Shown here: in pieces, positions 9,852-20,590 of the stretch
Numbering within the stretch: the first letter of the stretch is position 1
Layout of the letters: each line of letters opens with the position of its first letter
Assembly (NCBI GenBank): GCA_000818945.1
Contig: KN805380.1
Location: 530,088-594,087, forward strand
Direction of reading: 5' to 3'
Source of the DNA: Schizochytrium sp. CCTCC M209059
Taxonomy: Eukaryota; Sar; Bigyra; Thraustochytrida; Thraustochytriidae
DNA length: 64,000 nucleotides
Position numbers and translations under genes: made by a program
The notes under the pieces: generated by a model
Told to the model about the DNA's origin: nothing
Seen by the model: only the letters and a program-made list of their open reading frames with translations
Database searches by the model: none

Positions 9852-10517
9852 ATGCCCATTGACGAGCGTAGCGACGCGCTTCTCTCGCGCGCAAACTTTG
9901 CAAAGATGGGCAAGGGAAAAAAGGGAGGGAAGAAGAAGGGCGCCGAGGAGGGCAAGGAGGCCGACGTGGACGGCGCCGGCGACGTCCCAGTCGTTGTCGA
10001 GGAAAGTGCGACGACAAAGCGACATCGAGAGAACATCAAGAATGCATTCTTGCTTTATGACAAGGAAGGTGAGGAGCGCGTCGTGCAAGAGGATGTGCGT
10101 ACGGTGATGCGATATCTTGGCCAGTTTCCAAGTGATGAAGAAGTCGAGGAGAACATCCTTCCTACGATGCAGAGCGACGAACCTGATGCCTACGTGACGC
10201 TCGAGAAGTTCGAGCCTCGCATGCTCGATATCATCGAACAGAATCTTTATCCTGCTGAAGCTTACGATGTCCTGATTAGTGCCTTTCGTGCGGTGGATAC
10301 GGAGAATGTCGGCTACGTGGAGGTTGAATATTTTAAAGAGCTGCTCAAGCAAATGGGCACCCACCCGTTCAAGCAGAAAGAGCTTGAGTCTTTCTTGAAT
10401 GTGTCGCAAGACATTAGCTCGGGCCGCATCTACTACGAGGACTACGCAAGTCTCTGCATTAGTCAGCTTGACGATCGTCTCGCAGAGCTCACATCGGCAT
10501 CGACTTCAATCAGCTAA
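9852..10517 (+). CDS. DRC8: DRC8/EFCAB2-like EF-hand protein of the axonemal nexin-dynein regulatory complex
   Basis: 221 residues from the ATG at 9852, or 203 from the ATG at 9906 (MGKGKKGG), which gives the lysine-rich start typical of this type and is an equally likely start. The body is a calmodulin-like pair of EF-hand lobes: IKNAFLLYDKEGEERVVQED with VMRYLGQFPSDEEVEE, then LISAFRAVDTENVGYVEVEY with LLKQMGTHPFKQKELE. The loops lack several Ca-coordinating acids (DKEGEERV, DTENVGYV), so Ca binding is doubtful, as in other DRC8 proteins. DRC8/EFCAB2 is a nexin-link subunit of motile cilia. Calling it DRC8 rather than another calmodulin-like protein rests on the NAFLLYD/MRYLG pattern and length. 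Confidence 0.68.
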   Translation: MPIDERSDALLSRANFAKMGKGKKGGKKKGAEEGKEADVDGAGDVPVVVEESATTKRHRENIKNAFLLYDKEGEERVVQEDVRTVMRYLGQFPSDEEVEENILPTMQSDEPDAYVTLEKFEPRMLDIIEQNLYPAEAYDVLISAFRAVDTENVGYVEVEYFKELLKQMGTHPFKQKELESFLNVSQDISSGRIYYEDYASLCISQLDDRLAELTSASTSIS

Positions 10518-11020
10518 GAAGAAGGAGAAAACCTTTAAAAAAAAAAACGGCAGACTATGTAAACAAAGAATACTTGTATTTCATAACATTTCTGCGCAAG
10601 CGACAAGCTTTGGGGGGGGGGGGCAATGAATAGCGAAAGAAAGAGAAGATACGGGTCTAGCTGTAGTGTCTATAGCTAGCGCGCCGAGCTTTATAGCTAC
10701 CTTGACAAGTGGGTCTCGCTGTATAGCTCGCGTGCCGACCGTTCGTTGGCATCACCAGATTCAAAGGGTTTCGTTGAAAACATTACACCGGCAGCAGCAG
10801 CAGACCATGCAATATGATCTGATCCTTTTCACAAAAGAGAGATAGAAAAGCGGTTTCAATTGCATGCAACTTTTGCTTGCGACCCCCACCCCCCAAAAGT
10901 GTTCAAGAAAGAATCAATAAGAAGGTCTAGCTATTCCAACGCTATAATATTATCTAAATTCAAAAGTGTGGTGGTGAGATATCGTACGAAAGTTGGGCCG
11001 GTCGCCATCATTGCTTGAGA
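10518..11020. other. Convergent 3' intergenic region
   Basis: This lies between the 3' ends of the DRC8-like gene (+) and the acidic protein gene (-). It holds a poly-A stretch at about 10536-10546, a run of G near 10612-10623 and AT-rich sequence from 10900. No gene seen. Confidence 0.6.
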
Positions 11021-12523
11021 TCAATATGCAAGTGATTTGCGAAGGTTCCGAGGCGAAAGGGAAAGCTCAGCCATAATGTCGCGCACTGCGCTCACAACAG
11101 GCGACAGCGAGGCCGCCCTGCCACTCCGGCGCTTTCTGCTTGTGTGAGAGCGGGGCGACTTCACACGAGCAATCGCAAATCCAATTTCCTCCTCATCGTC
11201 GTCGACCTCGTCGTCAACCTCGTCGTCATCGTCCTTGGTCTCTTCAAAGTCGACAAAGACGTTTGGCTCGAGCTGGCCATACACATTTGACTTCACGCGA
11301 GCGGATCGGGGCGAGGTCAGCTCGCCCCTCTTTCCGCTCTGGCGCCTCGCGACAACGCGAAGTTCACCATTTTTGAAGCGTCCGAAGCTTGAGTCAGGGA
11401 CGAGAAGCACGGGCGTCTTGACGCGCGTGCTCCGCACGCCAACTTCCTCCGCTTCCTCTCCATGGTTATTCTCCTCAATCTCGTCCTCTTGCTCGGAACT
11501 CACGTCTAAATCGTCACGCAAGGAAGAGGATCCCGAAAACTCGTCATCGGCGCTGGCCCCGTCAGTCGATAAGCACGTCTGTTGAAGATCGTGCAGCTGT
11601 GCATCGAGGGCTGCAATTTGGTCGCGAAGAGCCCGCTCCTTGCCAGCCAACCTCGATGCGCGCACACTTAAAGGAGGCTGCGAGGGCGAGATTGGCTCTT
11701 CAACGTCGCGGAATCGAGATAGTGAGCGTGACAGACGAGGTGAAGGCTCCTCGCCCAACTCAAGACCGCTCTGCAGCCGTTCACGCGCGACAGCGACGGC
11801 AGCTGCGGCGCGACGTGGAGCAGAGGCCTCTTTGGTGGCATGAATGGCGCGAGAGGCCTTTTGAAGAGACTGTTCGAGGTATGCTTGCTCGGTAAGAGAG
11901 AGCTCCCTGTCCGTCTCGTCGACAGCGCGAGCCACAGCACGAGCCTCAGCTACGAGGGCTTCAGCGAATTTGGAACGGTGCGACTTTCTGGTTGACTTGC
12001 TGCTGCGTTTCTTCGAAGGTGCTGATCGCGACCGACGTGAGGGACGATCATGGCGGTTTTGGTCACGACCTCGATCGCGCGTCGAGCTTCGCAAAAGTCG
12101 CTCCCCAACCTTGGCGGAGGGGTGGTCCGTGGACTGAACATTGAACGACTTGGAAATACCAATTGCCTCCTGGTAGTACGAGGCGGGCAAGACGTCTGTA
12201 GGCATACGGCCCTTTTCAATTTCCCGGAGCAAGGCCGCCAGAGGCGTAGCACAAGCTTTGCGCTTAGTGATCGGCGGGCCAATATCGTGCAGACCATTCT
12301 CCTCATCAATGGCGTTCTGAACGGCCTTGCGGGTCCAATGCTGGCACATCGCCTCGAGATGTTTCTGCCCAGCTTCCGTGTACGTGTTCGTGTGCGTCAT
12401 GTACGAGGCGGGACCAACGAGCGGGTTGGACTGCACGCCGTGCGCGAAGAGGCCGAGACGAGTGATAAAGCCATGGCCTTCGACCGTGCAGTCGGGCCGC
12501 GGGGATCTCTCAAAGAGCGCCAT
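11021..12523 (-). CDS. Unrecognised 500-residue protein with basic and acidic low-complexity segments
   Basis: I do not recognise this gene. The frame is open for 500 codons and its start gives a plausible N-terminus (MALFERSPRPDC). The first 130 residues look folded and include GVQSNPLVGPASYMTH, TEAGQKHLEAMCQHWTRKAV and PLAALLREIEKG. Next come an Arg/Ser/Lys-rich segment (about 150-185), a helical stretch rich in A, E and R (about 185-245) and a short coiled-coil-like piece (LAGKERALRDQIAALDAQLH). The C-terminal half has strong acidic clusters (SSEQEDEIEENN, ETKDDDDEVDDEVDDDEEE). A helical tail ends the protein. Its neighbours on both sides are axonemal-type genes, so a cytoskeletal role is possible but not shown. 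Confidence 0.65.
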   Translation of the reverse strand: MALFERSPRPDCTVEGHGFITRLGLFAHGVQSNPLVGPASYMTHTNTYTEAGQKHLEAMCQHWTRKAVQNAIDEENGLHDIGPPITKRKACATPLAALLREIEKGRMPTDVLPASYYQEAIGISKSFNVQSTDHPSAKVGERLLRSSTRDRGRDQNRHDRPSRRSRSAPSKKRSSKSTRKSHRSKFAEALVAEARAVARAVDETDRELSLTEQAYLEQSLQKASRAIHATKEASAPRRAAAAVAVARERLQSGLELGEEPSPRLSRSLSRFRDVEEPISPSQPPLSVRASRLAGKERALRDQIAALDAQLHDLQQTCLSTDGASADDEFSGSSSLRDDLDVSSEQEDEIEENNHGEEAEEVGVRSTRVKTPVLLVPDSSFGRFKNGELRVVARRQSGKRGELTSPRSARVKSNVYGQLEPNVFVDFEETKDDDDEVDDEVDDDEEEIGFAIARVKSPRSHTSRKRRSGRAASLSPVVSAVRDIMAELSLSPRNLRKSLAY

Positions 12524-13190
12524 CCTTTCTGTCTATCAATGCAACACGAACACGTATGCTTCGCTCTTTTGCGAGACGCTTGGGCAAGGCAAAGCAATCG
12601 TCCTTGAAGACCGCACTTGCGCGCGTTCGAAGGAGCTTGCCAAAGGTCTGGCCCTTTTGCGCCCTGGTCTTTGCCCCAGGGCAAAGCGAAGCGCGCGTGC
12701 GCAATGGCCGTCGAAAACAAGGTTTGCAGGCTGCTGGCCCGAAGCAACCTCGTCCAGTCGAAAGTAGGCTGCGAGACCTGCCTTCGTAAACGCTATTGGG
12801 CTGCAATCAGGTCTTCCCCGCTTTTTCCGTGTCCACACGCACGCAGTGCCAAAGACGCACCAGCCTCTTGGACTCCAGTTTCCGGCGTGCTCCAGTGCTC
12901 CGCGCTCCAAAATGGACTCCTCACAAGTTGATGGAAGAAAAAAAATCCGGTCAAAGTGTGTACTCGTCACATCTACTAGAACGGCCGGAAAGGACAGGAG
13001 CGTTTGAAAATACGCAATTGGAGCGGCGACTGGCGCTTGCCTTATATGGTTGGCGGACCGACCAACAGGTCGTGTTTGGTACGTGACACAAAGCGAGAAA
13101 GAAACAAAGAAGCAAAGAAAGAATGGGGGAATTTTTTTTTAAGTCTCGCTCATTCCTTCTGTCTCTGTCTGTCAGTCAAATTTTAGCAAA
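12524..13190. other. Intergenic region between two minus-strand genes
   Basis: Upstream of the acidic protein gene and downstream of the kinesin gene, so it should hold the former's promoter and the latter's 3' UTR. The 12560-12900 half is GC-rich with overlapping open frames in all directions but no domain. I see nothing supported here. Confidence 0.55.
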
Positions 13191-15772
13191 TTACTTTTTC
13201 ATTCGAGAGCGCTGCATGAGCGCCTCTTTGGCCTTGTAAAAGGCAAGTATATCAGCGTCTGCCTCCTGGTTGCCGGTGAGTGGAATTGCAGAATTGGTCC
13301 CGGACGGAAGCGTTGTCTCCGAGTGATGGACCCTGGAGGCACCTGGAAGGCCTGGTCGTGGCGCCCCTCGCGACTTTCGCATCGCAGAGCCTTCGCTTGA
13401 ATGGACGGCCGTTGTAATGTCCTCCGAGCGATCCGATGCGGCCTGGCTGGGAATGGAAGGCTGGGCCAAACCTTGCCGCAGCACGACGCCATACCATGCC
13501 TCGAACTCATTCTGCAGCTTGAGACGACCCTTTTGAAGAGTAGACTGGATGCGTTCAATCTCCTTTTTCAATTCCTTGAGTTCCTGGAAGCTGCGCTTGT
13601 AGTTCGTTTTGTGATTATCGATTTCAGCCATACGTTCCGACTCGGCTGATCGAGCACGCTCTTCCTCAGCTTCGTCAAGCTTGCCTTCGCCATTCACAAC
13701 GGACTGAACCGCACGTTGCGCGCGAACTTGCTCGATTTCGGTTTTCAAGCGCGTAATCTCCCCACGCGAGGCATTTACTGTTGCGCCAATCTGCTTGGCC
13801 AATGCATACTTGTCCTTGAGCAGTCTCTTGTTCTCGTTAATTGCCTTGATGCTCGGATAATGCCGCTTAAAGTAGTCGAGTGCACGATCTTTGTCTGCAA
13901 GAACCTCAGATGGGGGCACCGGTGCCATCGGGCCTACGGGTCGGCGCGTCGTGGGCGCAGCTGCAATAATTGAGGCCTCGAGGGAGCCTTGGGATTTTGA
14001 TTCATCATTGCCTTCGACAGAGGACTTTGTCTCACTACCTCCACGCGGAGCATGCCACGCCTCGCGCGCCCCTGCACTGGATTCCGAAGTACCCAGAGGG
14101 AGCTCTCCGTTTTCTTGTGCGCGTCCCTGCTTGACCATGTTGACGAGGATAGCAATCTCATTATTGCGCTGTTGAATTTGCTCTTTAAGCGCTGCGATTT
14201 CCTCCTCTGTGGCGTCGTCTCGCTCGCCATGAGATGAAGGACCTTTGCCGGTTCCCGCTGCGTCGCTTCGGCCTTTTGCAGCCATTTCGCGAAGGATCTG
14301 GAAACATGCATGTATGCGCTCAAAGGTGAGTTCTCCCGGTTGCAGCATGTCAATGCCGCTTTCGTCCTCGGAACCTTTCGTTTCTGGATCGCGAGACCTT
14401 TGCGCCTCTACCCAGTCGGACACAATCCCGCGCAGACGCTTCATCTCGAGCTGATCGATGCGTTGGCCCGCACCCGGTGCATTCGGATCGCGTTCGCCTT
14501 TGAGAAAGGCGACCTCCTCTCGTAGAGCGGCGACCTCCGCCTTGAGACGCTTGATGAGCATTGCAGCGTCTACTTCCTCATTGACGAGAGCATCGTTTTG
14601 CACGAGTGCCACACGTTGCGCGAATCGACACGTTGAGATACTCTCCTCCGTATTTGACTTCTCCAAAGAAATTGTTGCCACCATAGTCGTCTTGCAGTTG
14701 CCTCCCAGACTGTCGCGCAATACGTTGGTCATCATCGAGTTTCGATACGGAATATGCTGCCGGCCTCGAGAGGACCTTTCGTGGAGCGCGACAATGACCA
14801 TTTCCAGAAAATGTAGCGAGCTGTTGATGTGTTTTGCTTCGCGCAGCAGCTGGCCGCTAGAGCTTGTTTTGTGCACCCGCTCTGAACCGGCAAGGTCTAC
14901 AAGATGCAGCTTGCTCCGGCGAATCACATCGGAGCCAGCCTTGCGCATCTCAAGGGAGATGGTGAAAATGCAATGCGATCGGGAAGATGCCAAGTTCATC
15001 GGAGTCTCGCTAATAGCGCGATTTGTGTCACCCAGAAAGAGCAGATTCAAGGCGTCCTCCTCTGTGTTGGCAACGTGCATGGAAAGGTTTTTAAGGTGCA
15101 CATTGCCATCTTCATCCTCCATCATGCTTACCTTTGGGAGGTCTTCAAGACCCTTGTATTCGTGTGACGGATCAAGCAAATCATAGCCTGCGTCGTTGTA
15201 AATCTCCAGGTATGAAATATGTGTCGTGATTTGCACATCACTCCGTTTTTCGACTTCTTCAAAGACCAAGGAGAGCGCTCTCGGAATAATGCCACGATCA
15301 ACATATCTTTCAGCTCCACCAGTCATGGTGAATGTTTTACCCGAGCCTGTCTGGCCGTACGCGAAAACCGTTGCGTTGAAACCTTCCATGGCGCTAAGGG
15401 CCGCATCCTGCGAGAACAAAGAAGACGAAGAAGGTAAAGTTAGCATGAACATTACCGGAGCAGAGAGCAACGAATCCCTGTATTTGATTTGCATGCATTC
15501 GTAGCATGCAGGTTGCCTCCAAGCTAGATTGCCTGCATTCAACTTACCTTGGCAACACGATCGAAAACTTCATCTTGTTTGGCATCCTGATCGATGACGC
15601 CATTGAATTTGAACTTGTATGTGGACTTGGCATTATGGCTCGCGGCCACGTCGGGGGGAATCTCGAAATCGACACGAGTAGGATCATCGTCATCGAGACG
15701 AAGAAACCCACTGGGCCGCTTGGTGGGCCGCACGCGAAGATACACGCGAATTCCATTCTCTGGTGGCGCCAT
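13191..15772 (-). CDS. KIF6: Kinesin-9 family motor, KIF6-like (two exons)
   Basis: Two exons: 15772-15548 (75 codons, phase 0) and 15407-13191, giving 813 residues, about the length of animal KIF6. The splice AAG|GTAAGT ... CGCAG|GATGCG restores VFDRVAKDAALSAMEGFN without loss. The motor domain is complete: IRVYLRVRP at the start, P-loop GQTGSGKT at 93-100, switch I NLASSRSH, switch II DLAGSE, and NSMMTNVLRDSLGGN in alpha-4. The sequence after the motor, DALVNEEVDAAMLIKRLKAE, is the kinesin-9/KIF6 type. The tail has coiled-coil blocks and a conserved C-terminal block (HYPSIKAINENKRLLKDKY, then LQNEFEAWYGVV). Kinesin-9 motors work in motile flagella. It is divergent from the Cys-rich gene, 630 bp away. 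Confidence 0.93.
15408..15547 (-). other. Intron of the KIF6-like gene
   Basis: 140 bp on the minus strand, donor GTAAGT at 15547 and acceptor CGCAG ending at 15408, preceded by a pyrimidine-rich tract. Reading through it would give a false N-terminus before DAALSAMEG and drop the first 75 residues of the motor. Confidence 0.92.
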
Positions 15773-16401
15773 GACTTGAGCTGGCTGACCTGTCCTGCCG
15801 AGTTTGGCTCTGGTAAGAAGTTTGTCTTCGATGATTTCTTGTTGTTTTCTTTCTTGGCTTTCGCAAGAAACGCAAGTTTGGGGATGTGTTTGACGACTTT
15901 CTTAGGTCTGGAGTGGCGTGCACTGCGCGCTCGGGCAGGCAGTTTTTTTTTATGTCGATCTATTCACTTCACCTTGGCGAAGGTCCTGCCAGAAGCGCGC
16001 CGGAGGTGGGCCTCGGCGAGCTCCTCCGTGTGACTCCACGTCGAGCCCACCCTCCTGGGCCCTTACCGACGAGTGTATCTGCTCAGCCCATCAAGCCCGT
16101 GGCAGTCCCGGTCATAGCTTGCTGATGCTTTCGTGCCTCAATATTGCCGCAAACATTGCCTCAACGGCTTCGTGCGCAACGCAAATTACTTCGTTCTTGT
16201 GTGCAATAGTGCCGAGGGCGAGAAGAGCAAAAAATAAAGTTGTGAGGGAAAAGAAAGGCACAAAGATGGTAGGAAGAAAGTCTATAGAAAAGAGAGCAGC
16301 AGTAGCAAACAGCAGCAGCAGCACTAGCAGCACTAGCAGCAAGAAAAACAACAACGTGCTTGTTGGAGAATCCAACACGGTGCGCTGCGTCCGCAGGCGA
16401 A
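15773..16401. other. Divergent intergenic region, KIF6-like / Cys-rich gene
   Basis: About 630 bp between outward-facing starts, so a likely shared bidirectional promoter. It includes a CAG-type run near 16308-16342 just before the + strand gene. No gene supported. Confidence 0.6.
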
Positions 16402-17340
16402 ATGGCGGACCCGTCTCATCCGACACTATGCGGAGGGGACCCGAATGGAGCGCAATGTGTGCGTGAGATGGTGAAGAACCCTTGGGGAGCTGATGGCTGG
16501 GTCTGCGTTCAATGCCAAATGCATCTTCGAGGTCAAGCACACACATGCCATCAATGCGAGACAGCCATTTGCAAAAAGTGCTGGGCGTTCTTTGTATCGA
16601 GCGCTGCTCGCCCACAAAGCATTCCACGATCCAGCGATATTCCAGCCGAATACAGCACAAACATTAATACAATGAATTCTGCAAGATCTAATGTCGAGTA
16701 TTCTGACTCTACACGCTCAGAAATCGCTCAATTAGACTTTGGCGCGCTCGCTTTTGGAGGCGAAGCAAGGCACGTGTCACAGAGCGCACGGCCATACGTC
16801 TCCGCCCGACGTGACGATTCCTATCAATCAGACATGCAGTCGACCATGACGGCGCGGCCTTATCAGCCAGCAGCTGCTGACGTGCAAGCCACTGCATCCG
16901 TACCACCTCCTGCCGCTGCCACGTTCAGCAACAGAGATGCCCCTCGCTATTCCAGCGTGTCCATGGCGATCCCGCTGGCAAAGAGGCAGCCCGCATTTAC
17001 ACTTGAGAGCACAACACCACAAATTAAGCAGGAAGAAGGACAGCGTCGTTTCGATGCCGCGACAAGATACGACGGGAGCCTTGAGGCGAGCCTTGCGTGT
17101 TTTGTAGATATAATTGAGGGCAAAGAGACTGGGGTAGATCAGTCTGCAGCCCAAGCAGCATGGCGGCGCGTCACGGCGGCGCGACGCGACGCTCCCAAAG
17201 GACCTCGCGATGCGGTGCTCGACGCAATGCTTATGGTTACAGAGTACAGATTAGCGTCCGAGCGCGCGGCACGACGCAAGATGGAACGCGAGCTCAAGAT
17301 GGCACGTGAGCAGCTTAGCAAGGCCTTGTCGCTCACATGA
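16402..17340 (+). CDS. Cys-rich zinc-binding-like protein of unknown function
   Basis: 312 residues from the ATG at 16402 (MADPSHPTLCGG); the same frame allows an earlier ATG at 16360. I do not recognise the family. The N-terminus carries three CxxC pairs (C35/C38, C49/C52, C57/C60) with further Cys at 10 and 19 and a His at 47, in the order WVCVQC...THTCHQC-like...ICKKCW. This fits a RING- or B-box-like zinc module. The middle (65-200) is Ser/Ala/Pro-rich and looks disordered. The last 90 residues are helical and end in RRKMERELKMAREQL. The final codons lie inside a 41-bp tandem repeat that runs past the stop. The neighbouring membrane-protein gene converges on it with only 114 bp between stops. 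Confidence 0.7.
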   Translation: MADPSHPTLCGGDPNGAQCVREMVKNPWGADGWVCVQCQMHLRGQAHTCHQCETAICKKCWAFFVSSAARPQSIPRSSDIPAEYSTNINTMNSARSNVEYSDSTRSEIAQLDFGALAFGGEARHVSQSARPYVSARRDDSYQSDMQSTMTARPYQPAAADVQATASVPPPAAATFSNRDAPRYSSVSMAIPLAKRQPAFTLESTTPQIKQEEGQRRFDAATRYDGSLEASLACFVDIIEGKETGVDQSAAQAAWRRVTAARRDAPKGPRDAVLDAMLMVTEYRLASERAARRKMERELKMAREQLSKALSLT

Positions 17341-17395
17341 TGGCACGCGAGCAGCTGAGCAAGGCCCTGTCGCTCACAGGATGGCACGCGAGCAG
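17298..17395. repeat. 41-bp tandem repeat spanning a stop codon
   Basis: Copies begin at 17298, 17339 and 17380 (partial), each starting GATGGCACG and containing GAGCAGCT.AGCAAGGCC. The TGA of the Cys-rich gene falls at the join of copies 1 and 2. Because 41 is not a multiple of three, copies 2 and 3 are out of frame with the gene and appear non-coding. Confidence 0.92.
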
Positions 17396-17454
17396 TATCT
17401 TGATGGATAGGTAGGTATGAGCATAAAGAGCAAATGAATGCCCAAAGGTTGTGT

Positions 17455-19317
17455 TTACGATCGCATCGTCATTCCCCAGCGAGACTCTTTGAATTTCGAC
17501 ATGGCGGTCTTGACAAGAGCGTGAATGCCAAAGCCAGAGAGTACAATCCACGTGCAGAGAACTGCAAACCAGGTGAGCGCGACTGCACGGCCGTGAAAGA
17601 CGCGGTTCTCTTCGTAGTTTTCGGCGTAAGTAGAGTTGACCGTGACAGAGCAGACTCCCTCTGGGTCAGTGAATTCCGAGGGATTGGTTCGCGCAAGGAC
17701 AACTATTGTAGCCATAAAAATGAGCACGAGCCACGGAAACATGCAGCATTGCGCGCCTACTTGAGTCCAGGAGACCAAGCAATAAGTGTCGAATCGGCGC
17801 TCACGACCCAGGTGGATAACGATCTGAGAAGGATCCTCATACCATTTGGGACACCAACTGCCACAACATTTCGCAGAGCGAGCGCATGAGCAATGCTCAA
17901 AAGGCCGATATACAAATCTTTTGCCGGAATCGACTGCTTGGAACGGAAATGGGTCATCAAAGAGATCAACGTCCTCTTCCTCTACGGAGAAGTCGCCGCT
18001 CTCTTGGCGGCTGCACTGAGACAACTGATTCAACGATGCGCCACGCCGGAGTATTAGACGACTTTGAGCATCGCCAATATTAGAGCTGGAGGCGGAGCGT
18101 CTGGAGAAAGCAGGTCGCGACATGCGTTGCACGCGACTCCCAAGGCCGCCTATCGCAATAAGATCACTTTTGGGTAAACTTGACGCTGTCGACCCTGCAG
18201 GCGAAAGCAGGTCGTGTCCCTGCTCGTGGACCATTGTGCTTGAGGCTTGCTGTTGCCAAGGAGCATTTCTTCCGCTCATTTCCTCATTCAAACCTGGCTG
18301 CGACGAGAAAGGGGCACGATCGTCCTTTTCTTCTTCCACTTCTTCATCATCACCCCCGTCTTCTTCATGATGTGCAACATCATCATTGCCTTGTCCTCCC
18401 CGTTTGCTGCCTTGCATATTGGATGTCCGATCGTTCTGATGCGATAGCAAAACTTGGGCTCGCCCGGAAGAATTGTCTCCCTCGTCTTCGCCATCGACAC
18501 TGCTGAGAAGGGTCTGCGCACTCAAGGTGCGCGAGCCAGAAACAAAGGTGTCGTCGTCATGATTGTCGTCACTGCCACTCGCGTATTCTCTGTTGAGAGT
18601 ATCATTCCTGGTCAAGTCATCCGCTGCATCAGGAAGAGAGGGCTCCGTGCCAGGAGCCTCGACACCATCGAAGTCGTGGAGAGCGGAAGTGACGGCAATC
18701 TGTCCCACGGAAGACGGGGGAAGCGGGAGCGAGGACTCATCGGAACATGCGGACGTTGCTTCCGTGAGCGGTGCGTCGAGATGCACTTGTTGTACGTCAG
18801 GACAGGGCTCTGAAGGCTTGGCATTGCCACCAAAGGCACGACGACGAGGACGAGACATGGGCCGACCTTCGAGGCGTTCCTGAAAATTAGAGTACGCGCT
18901 CCGTTTCACCACCTCACGAAGTCCGCACGACATGCATGTGAGAAAACTAAATAAGAAGGAGCCGCATACGCCTAGAGCGAGCATATAGGCGGATACAGCG
19001 ACACAGGCATCATTTTGGGAACATTCCAGTTGAGGAACTCCTGAGCAAAGTACATTCCAGTCGTCGAAGAGGGACAGCGAGGTGACGAGCAGAGCAAAGT
19101 AGATCGCGAACCAGGTCAAGAAAAAGATGATGGCGACGAGATAACTTGCTTCGGACCGCAGCCTGCGAATGATAAAGTTGCGTTCAAATTGCTCGTTGGG
19201 GGTCAGTCTCGCACCCGACAGCGAGCACAGCCGCGAGACCATTCGGTACATGTTTCGCTCGTACAAGCCGCAGCATGCGGAGTCTTTGCTTTGACTTGCA
19301 TGCTGTTTCTCCTTCAC

Positions 19318-19351
<34 letters not shown>

Positions 19352-19476
19352 GGCTGCTGCGGCTGCGACTGCAGCTCGACATCTGACGCGGGGTCGAGGC
19401 CCCGTTCAACGTCCTGGGTTCCCGGCGCGTTGCCTCCGGCGGCACGTTCGCTCGCGTTCGCGTCGCTTACAAGCAT
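17455..19476 (-). CDS. Four-span membrane protein with a long acidic, disordered loop
   Basis: 673 residues, intronless, family not recognised. A polyglutamine tract lies at about 40-54. Two membrane spans follow a basic/Cys-rich segment: YLVAIIFFLTWFAIYFALL (about 113-136) and AVSAYMLALGVCGSFLFSFL (about 161-182). A loop of some 350 residues then carries acidic runs (HHEEDGGDDEEVEEEKDD) and many Ser. After a Cys-rich patch (EHCSCARSAKCCGSWCPKW) come two more spans, FPWLVLIFMATIVVLA and ALTWFAVLCTWIVLSGFGI. Spans are paired, with short loops between the members of each pair holding Cys and an N-glycosylation site (NST), so those loops are probably lumenal or extracellular. Function unknown. 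Confidence 0.75.
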
Positions 19477-20590
19477 CGTCCAAGCAGGACCCGCCCGTTC
19501 GCAGGCCCCGCTCGTCGTCCCCGCCCGCCGCCCGCCGCGCCGCGCGCGCGAAGGAGAAGGAAGACGTTCGCTTGTTATGTGATCGACCTTTTTTCGTCTT
19601 GGTTATCGTAGAACCCTTTCGGAACATTTGCGGAACTGCTGCTGCTGCTGCTGTTCTTCTTTCGAGTCGCTGCAGCCAGATGGAACACGGCGGACAGAGA
19701 CGCGTCGCCACGCGGGCACTGCTCGTGGCGTCGCGGCCGGGTGTTGATAGGCCTGATAATGGTTTCAAAGTTTTCTGCTTGGGGCCGGCCACCTTGAATT
19801 CGAAGGGAAAGAAAGCTCCCGGCCGCTGCACGTTCAAGAGCTCAAGACTTGACTCGGAGTCACGGAATAAAACGATAAATGGGCCCTTAAACAAACCTCG
19901 CCTCCTGCCCGTGCGCGGAGGGTTTGCGCGACTTGGGCGGCGGCATTTGCGCTACTTGCGGCGAGGCATTAAAAGGCGGCGGAGCAGGCGGCGAAGTCGA
20001 CCAAACAGACTGTAAAGAGCAATCTTAAGGCCAGCCGGGAAGGCAGACTGCGCTCGCGGCAAAACCGGGTCGGGTGCACTCGCTCGCTCGCTCACTCACG
20101 TCACCGCGCGCGCGTGCGGCGGAGCAAGCGGCTCGCGCGCAGCGGCGGAGCAAGCGGAGAGAGACCTCGGCCGGCGCTGAGCAGACGGCCGCTGGCCTTT
20201 GCGCGGACAGGGCCCTCGCGCGAGCGGCGGACGGGCAGAGTCTCTGGGGCAAGCGAAGGGGTCTGGCGCGTGCGCGTCGCAGGCGACGTACATCCCGCCT
20301 GCACTGCGCACGAGTCACCCGGCCTTGGGACCTCGCCTCTTGCGGCCGCGCGCTTGCGAGAGGTCGCAAGCTTGGGCGAGCGTCGCGGCAGATTAGTTTC
20401 CTTTGCCGTCTTTACGCAGAAAGTCTCGCGTGAGGACGACGGACGGGCTTGGCGTTGTTTCCGGCCGAGTCCTGAGTCGCTGACGCGCCCCTTGCAGCGA
20501 CGCTAGACACTTCGAACACGGTATCGGGTTAGGCAGGCAAGAAGGCGGCCAATAAGGCAGGCAGGCGCGGAAAAAGAACGCGACGCCACA
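19477..20590. other. Divergent intergenic region, very GC-rich
   Basis: 1.1 kb between the four-span protein (-) and the small membrane protein (+). Sequence from 20040 to 20400 is extremely GC-rich and gives open frames in every direction, rich in Arg, Ala and Pro, with no domain. I treat it as promoter and 5' UTR sequence. Confidence 0.6.

Noticed and set aside
13191..15542. Kinesin starting at the minus-strand ATG at 15542
   Set aside because: The first 45 residues are intron translation; the real motor start is in the exon ending at 15548.
19275..20015. Plus-strand frame over the start of the four-span gene
   Set aside because: It is antisense to the poly-Gln codons and then runs into GC-rich spacer; no domain.
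20025..20433. Overlapping Arg/Ala-rich frames near 20.2 kb
   Set aside because: GC-rich spacer that is open in nearly all frames; composition alone explains it.
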